A stretch of DNA of 64,000 bases from Sphaerobacter thermophilus DSM 20745 (GTDB lineage Bacteria; Chloroflexota; Chloroflexia; Thermomicrobiales; Thermomicrobiaceae). The stretch lies in contig NC_013523.1 of the NCBI RefSeq assembly GCF_000024985.1, positions 1,426,001 to 1,490,000 on the forward strand. The letters are read 5' to 3'. The notes beneath the pieces are model-generated. The model was given only the letters and a program-made list of their open reading frames with translations, had not been told where the DNA came from and made no database searches. This document shows positions 61,466 to 64,000 of this stretch, one piece after another; within the stretch, counting starts at the first letter, position 1; each line of letters starts with the position of its first letter. The position numbers were made by a program, and so were the translations under genes.

Positions 61466-63073
61466 TCACCATCCCAGCGCGTAGCCGTCCGCGCGTGGGT
61501 CCGCGGCCCCGAGCAGGATACCCCGCTCCCGGTCGACCTGGATCATCTGCGCATGACCCATGAGCGAAGAGAACGGCTCAGTCGCTCGTGCCTCGTGGCC
61601 CATGGCGCGGAGCCGCTCGATCGTGGCCGCTCCGAACCCTGGCTCGATCCGGAGCACATGCGCCGGGTCGTCCGGCGTGCCGCGCCCGCTGACCCATCGC
61701 GGCGCCTCGATCGCCGCCTGCGGCTCCATCCCGAAGTCCACCAGGTTCAGCAACAGCTGCAAGTGCGTCTGCGCCTGGCCGTGACCGCCCATCGTGCCCA
61801 GCACGACCCACGGCTGACCGTCCCGCAGCAGCATGGCCGGGATCAGCGTATGCATCGGGCGCTTGCTCGGCTCCAACCGGTTGGCGGCATCGGGGTCCAG
61901 CGTGAATGAGGCGCCCCGGTTGTTGAGCACGATGCCTGTGCCGTCCGCCACCAGCCCAGATCCAAAGCCCTGGAAGATGCTCTGGATGAGCGACACCGCC
62001 ATCCCGTTGCGGTCGACGACACACAGGTACACCGTATCGCCGCCGCCGGGTGAGTCGGCCTCCGGCGTCCATGCACGGTCGGGGTCGATCCGCTGGCGTA
62101 GCTCGGCGGCGTACTCCTTCGCGATCAACCGCTCGATCGGGATGGGAACGCGCTCCGGGTCGGTGATGTAACGGTCGCGGTCCACGAATGCCAGCTTCTT
62201 CGCCTCGACGCAGCGGTGGATTAGCTCCGCGCTGCCGTATCCCAGCCCGGCCACATCGAACCCCTCGACGATGTTGGCCATCTGCAGCGCGGTCACTCCC
62301 TGGGTGTTGGGAGGCAACTCGACCAGTTCCACCCCACGGTAGGTCGTGCGGAGCGGCTCCACCCAATCGGAGCGATGCACCGCCATGTCATCGAGCGTCA
62401 TGAGGCCCCCGTGCTCCCGGAGGCTGTCGACGATCGACTGCGCGATCGCACCCTTGTAGAAGGCATCCGCTCCCCGCCCGGCGATCAGGCGCAGCGATGC
62501 CGCCAGGTCCGGCTGCCGCAACACGTCGCCCACCGCCGGCACCTTGCCGCCAGGCAGGAATTGCCGCGCCGCAGCATCCTGCTGCTCCAGCAGCGGCCGC
62601 GCCTGGGCGATGGCCGCATGCAGCCCCGGGGACACCGGGAAGCCCCGCTCAGCGTAGGCGATGGCCGGCTGCAGCAGGTCCGACAGGCCGAACGTGCCGA
62701 AGCGGTCCAGCACCGTCTCCCAGGCGTGCACCGTGCCCGGGACGGTCACAGCCAGCGCGCCCCGCTGCGGCATCGTCGTGTGACCCGCCGCTGTCAGCGC
62801 GTCGATACTGGCAGCCGCCGGGGATCGGCCGCTCCCGTTCAACGCGTGCAGTCGCCCCTCGCCCGGCTCCCAGATCAAGAAGAACGCGTCGCCACCGAGG
62901 GCGCACATGTGCGGGTAGACAACGGTGAGCACCGCGTTGGCCGCCACCGCAGCGTCGACGGCGTTTCCTCCAGATTGGAGCGCCCTCAGCCCCGCGACGC
63001 TGGCCAGGTAGTGCGGCGTCGCGACCATTCCCTCGACGGCCAGGGTCGTTGGCCGTCCCAGCACCTGGGTCAT
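61466..63073 (-). CDS. ggt: Gamma-glutamyltransferase family protein
   Basis: An Ntn hydrolase that cleaves gamma-glutamyl bonds after self-processing into two chains. The 535-residue protein has GMVATPHYLASVAG, ALQSGGNAVDAAVAAN, the processing region GGGDTVYLCVVDRNGMAVSL with the nucleophile Thr (T in GDTVY), GTGIVLNNRGASF and MGGHGQAQTHLQLLLNL. No signal peptide is seen, so the protein may be cytosolic, which is unusual for classical Ggt. The ATG at 63073 follows GGGGGAGGG. It is convergent with DUF3090 with only 14 bases between stops. Confidence 0.9.
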   Translation of the reverse strand: MTQVLGRPTTLAVEGMVATPHYLASVAGLRALQSGGNAVDAAVAANAVLTVVYPHMCALGGDAFFLIWEPGEGRLHALNGSGRSPAAASIDALTAAGHTTMPQRGALAVTVPGTVHAWETVLDRFGTFGLSDLLQPAIAYAERGFPVSPGLHAAIAQARPLLEQQDAAARQFLPGGKVPAVGDVLRQPDLAASLRLIAGRGADAFYKGAIAQSIVDSLREHGGLMTLDDMAVHRSDWVEPLRTTYRGVELVELPPNTQGVTALQMANIVEGFDVAGLGYGSAELIHRCVEAKKLAFVDRDRYITDPERVPIPIERLIAKEYAAELRQRIDPDRAWTPEADSPGGGDTVYLCVVDRNGMAVSLIQSIFQGFGSGLVADGTGIVLNNRGASFTLDPDAANRLEPSKRPMHTLIPAMLLRDGQPWVVLGTMGGHGQAQTHLQLLLNLVDFGMEPQAAIEAPRWVSGRGTPDDPAHVLRIEPGFGAATIERLRAMGHEARATEPFSSLMGHAQMIQVDRERGILLGAADPRADGYALGW

Positions 63074-63161
63074 CGTCCCTCCCCCTCGCTCAGCACCGCA
63101 CATCCGAATCCCTGTGCAACAGGTCGATCGTACTACACATCCGCCGGGAGAGGCTCGGCTC

Positions 63162-63189
63162 TTGCGGCAACGGGACACAGGGCTATCAT
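63162..63189 (+). promoter_or_regulatory. Promoter of the class II aldolase gene
   Basis: TTGCGG (63162-63167), 16 bases, TATCAT (63184-63189), about 40 bases before the ATG at 63228, in the divergent gap with ggt. Confidence 0.5.
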
Positions 63190-63227
63190 AGCGTGGCGGC
63201 TGACGCCGCGCGGAAGGGAGTTGAGTC

Positions 63228-63929
63228 ATGGCCGGCACCATCGATGCTCAGGCCCTTGCCACCGCCGAGGAGAGTGTGCTTGCCGCGGCGCGCACGCTCG
63301 TCGAGGGTCGCGTCCTCTCGCTGAGCCAGCACGGCAACATCAGCGCGCGCGTCCCCGGCGCGGGCGCCTTCGTTCTGACCGGCGGCGGGACGCTGGACCG
63401 ATTGGAGCGGCACGATCTGGCCCTGCTCGACCTCGACGGACGGGGGCTACGCGGGAGCCTGACCCCGACCGCACGTGAGATCATTCAGATGCACGCCGCC
63501 ATCTACCGGGCGCGCGCCGATGTCGGCGCGATCATCCACACCCACTCACCCCACATCACTGCCTTCGCTATCGCCGGCAAGCCGATCTCGCCCGTATACG
63601 AGGCGATGATCCGGTTCGACGTGACTGAACCGGTACCCGTGGCAGCCTACGGACCGCGCGGCTCCGAGCGCTCCGTACGCAACATCCTGGATGTGGTCGG
63701 CCCGCGGACCAAGGCCGTCCTGCTGGCCAACCACGGGGTGCTTGTCTTCGACCGGGACATCGAGAGCGCAGTGCGCCTGGTCTTCGTGTTGGAGGAGGCC
63801 GCCGAGTTCACCCTGAAGGCGGATCTCCTCGGTGGCGCCCAGGAGATCCCCCAGGACCTGATGGGCGAGGCGCTGCACCGACGCGACGCATTTGCGCAGG
63901 CCGCACAGCCGGAGGAGGCCGGCCTATGA
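63228..63929 (+). CDS. Class II aldolase/adducin family protein
   Basis: The 233-residue protein resembles L-fuculose-phosphate aldolases and related zinc enzymes: LSLSQHGNISARVPG, TPTAREIIQMHAAIYRA, the zinc ligands in IIHTHSPHITAF and ANHGVLVFD, with Glu in the TAREI segment as likely acid/base. The true substrate within the family (fuculose, rhamnulose, ribulose phosphates or methylthioribulose) cannot be read from the sequence. GGAAGGGAG precedes the ATG. An RNase Z-like gene follows after 25 bases. Confidence 0.88.
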   Translation: MAGTIDAQALATAEESVLAAARTLVEGRVLSLSQHGNISARVPGAGAFVLTGGGTLDRLERHDLALLDLDGRGLRGSLTPTAREIIQMHAAIYRARADVGAIIHTHSPHITAFAIAGKPISPVYEAMIRFDVTEPVPVAAYGPRGSERSVRNILDVVGPRTKAVLLANHGVLVFDRDIESAVRLVFVLEEAAEFTLKADLLGGAQEIPQDLMGEALHRRDAFAQAAQPEEAGL

Positions 63930-63954
63930 CCAGGCTGCCGCGAGGCGCTGCCCG

Positions 63955-64000
63955 ATGATCGACGCGTGCCTCCTCGGGACCGGCGGGATGATGCCGCTCC
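63955..64000 (+). CDS. Ribonuclease Z-like metallo-hydrolase, first 15 codons only
   Basis: Only the start is in the window: MIDACLLGTGGMMPL, closely matching the N-terminus of ribonuclease Z and related metallo-beta-lactamase-fold proteins (pattern LLGTGGMMPLP). GAGG lies about 11 bases upstream of the ATG at 63955. It may be an RNase Z or another member of the fold, since no metal-binding motif is yet visible. It probably shares a transcript with the aldolase gene. Confidence 0.6.
   Translation, partial: MIDACLLGTGGMMPL

Overview
The window is about 64 kb of high-GC, gene-dense bacterial chromosome with no mobile elements, rRNA or CRISPR. Gene content points to the phylum Chloroflexota, class Thermomicrobia, probably a Sphaerobacter-like thermophile: an archaeal-type prolyl-tRNA synthetase, an ATP-type PEP carboxykinase, a DUF3090 protein, DUF2382 stress proteins, a FchA/FolD/Fhs folate cluster and a glmS ribozyme in a GC-rich host. 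The species assignment is inference. Long antisense ORFs lie opposite most genes, as is usual at this GC content, and were not annotated.

Layout. 1-6.2 kb (minus): mtaB-purB-purC-purS-purQ-purL, a purine operon behind a tRNA-modifying enzyme. 6.3-11.2 kb (plus): promoter, glmS ribozyme, glmS, tatD, an ITPase and a Mur-ligase-like protein. 11.5-17.6 kb: a PHP-domain protein and a PolX/PHP protein face dnaE, giving three PHP-domain proteins in a row. 17.8-18.3 kb: an XRE-type regulator with a consensus promoter and a perfect DnaA box. 18.5-21.8 kb: fchA-folD-fhs one-carbon cluster. 21.9-24.2 kb: a small membrane protein and two DUF2382 stress proteins, each preceded by a canonical sigma-54 -24/-12 element. 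24.8-29.7 kb: tRNA-Gln, recF, a membrane-anchored hypothetical, dnaN, and a divergent ERF/Rad52-like recombination protein. 29.9-33.5 kb: PLP enzyme, MetX-like hydrolase, hypothetical and lipoprotein cyclophilin. 33.5-37.5 kb (minus): ruvB-queA-pckA. 37.6-42.6 kb (minus): a glycosyltransferase operon with three GT4 enzymes, a small helper and a TPR protein. 42.7-43.2 kb: three tRNA genes (Arg-GCG, Ser-CGA, Ser-GGA). 43.6-46.1 kb: a frameshifted secreted protein and a secreted clan GH-A-like protein, with poorly coding flanks. 46.1-53.0 kb: a phosphotransferase and the complete mrpABCDEFG antiporter operon. 53-64 kb: VOC protein, SBP56 protein, proS, pfkA, a HypE-like protein, a glycosidase-like lipoprotein, DUF3090, gamma-glutamyltransferase, class II aldolase and the start of an RNase Z-like gene.

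The most interesting points are: (i) two exact sigma-54 promoters in front of the two adjacent DUF2382 genes; (ii) a FolD lacking the cyclohydrolase lysine, encoded next to FchA, suggesting split labour in the folate pathway; (iii) a PolX whose polymerase aspartates are replaced while its PHP nuclease motifs are intact; (iv) a well-conserved glmS ribozyme; and (v) a phage-type annealing-protein homologue beside dnaN and recF.
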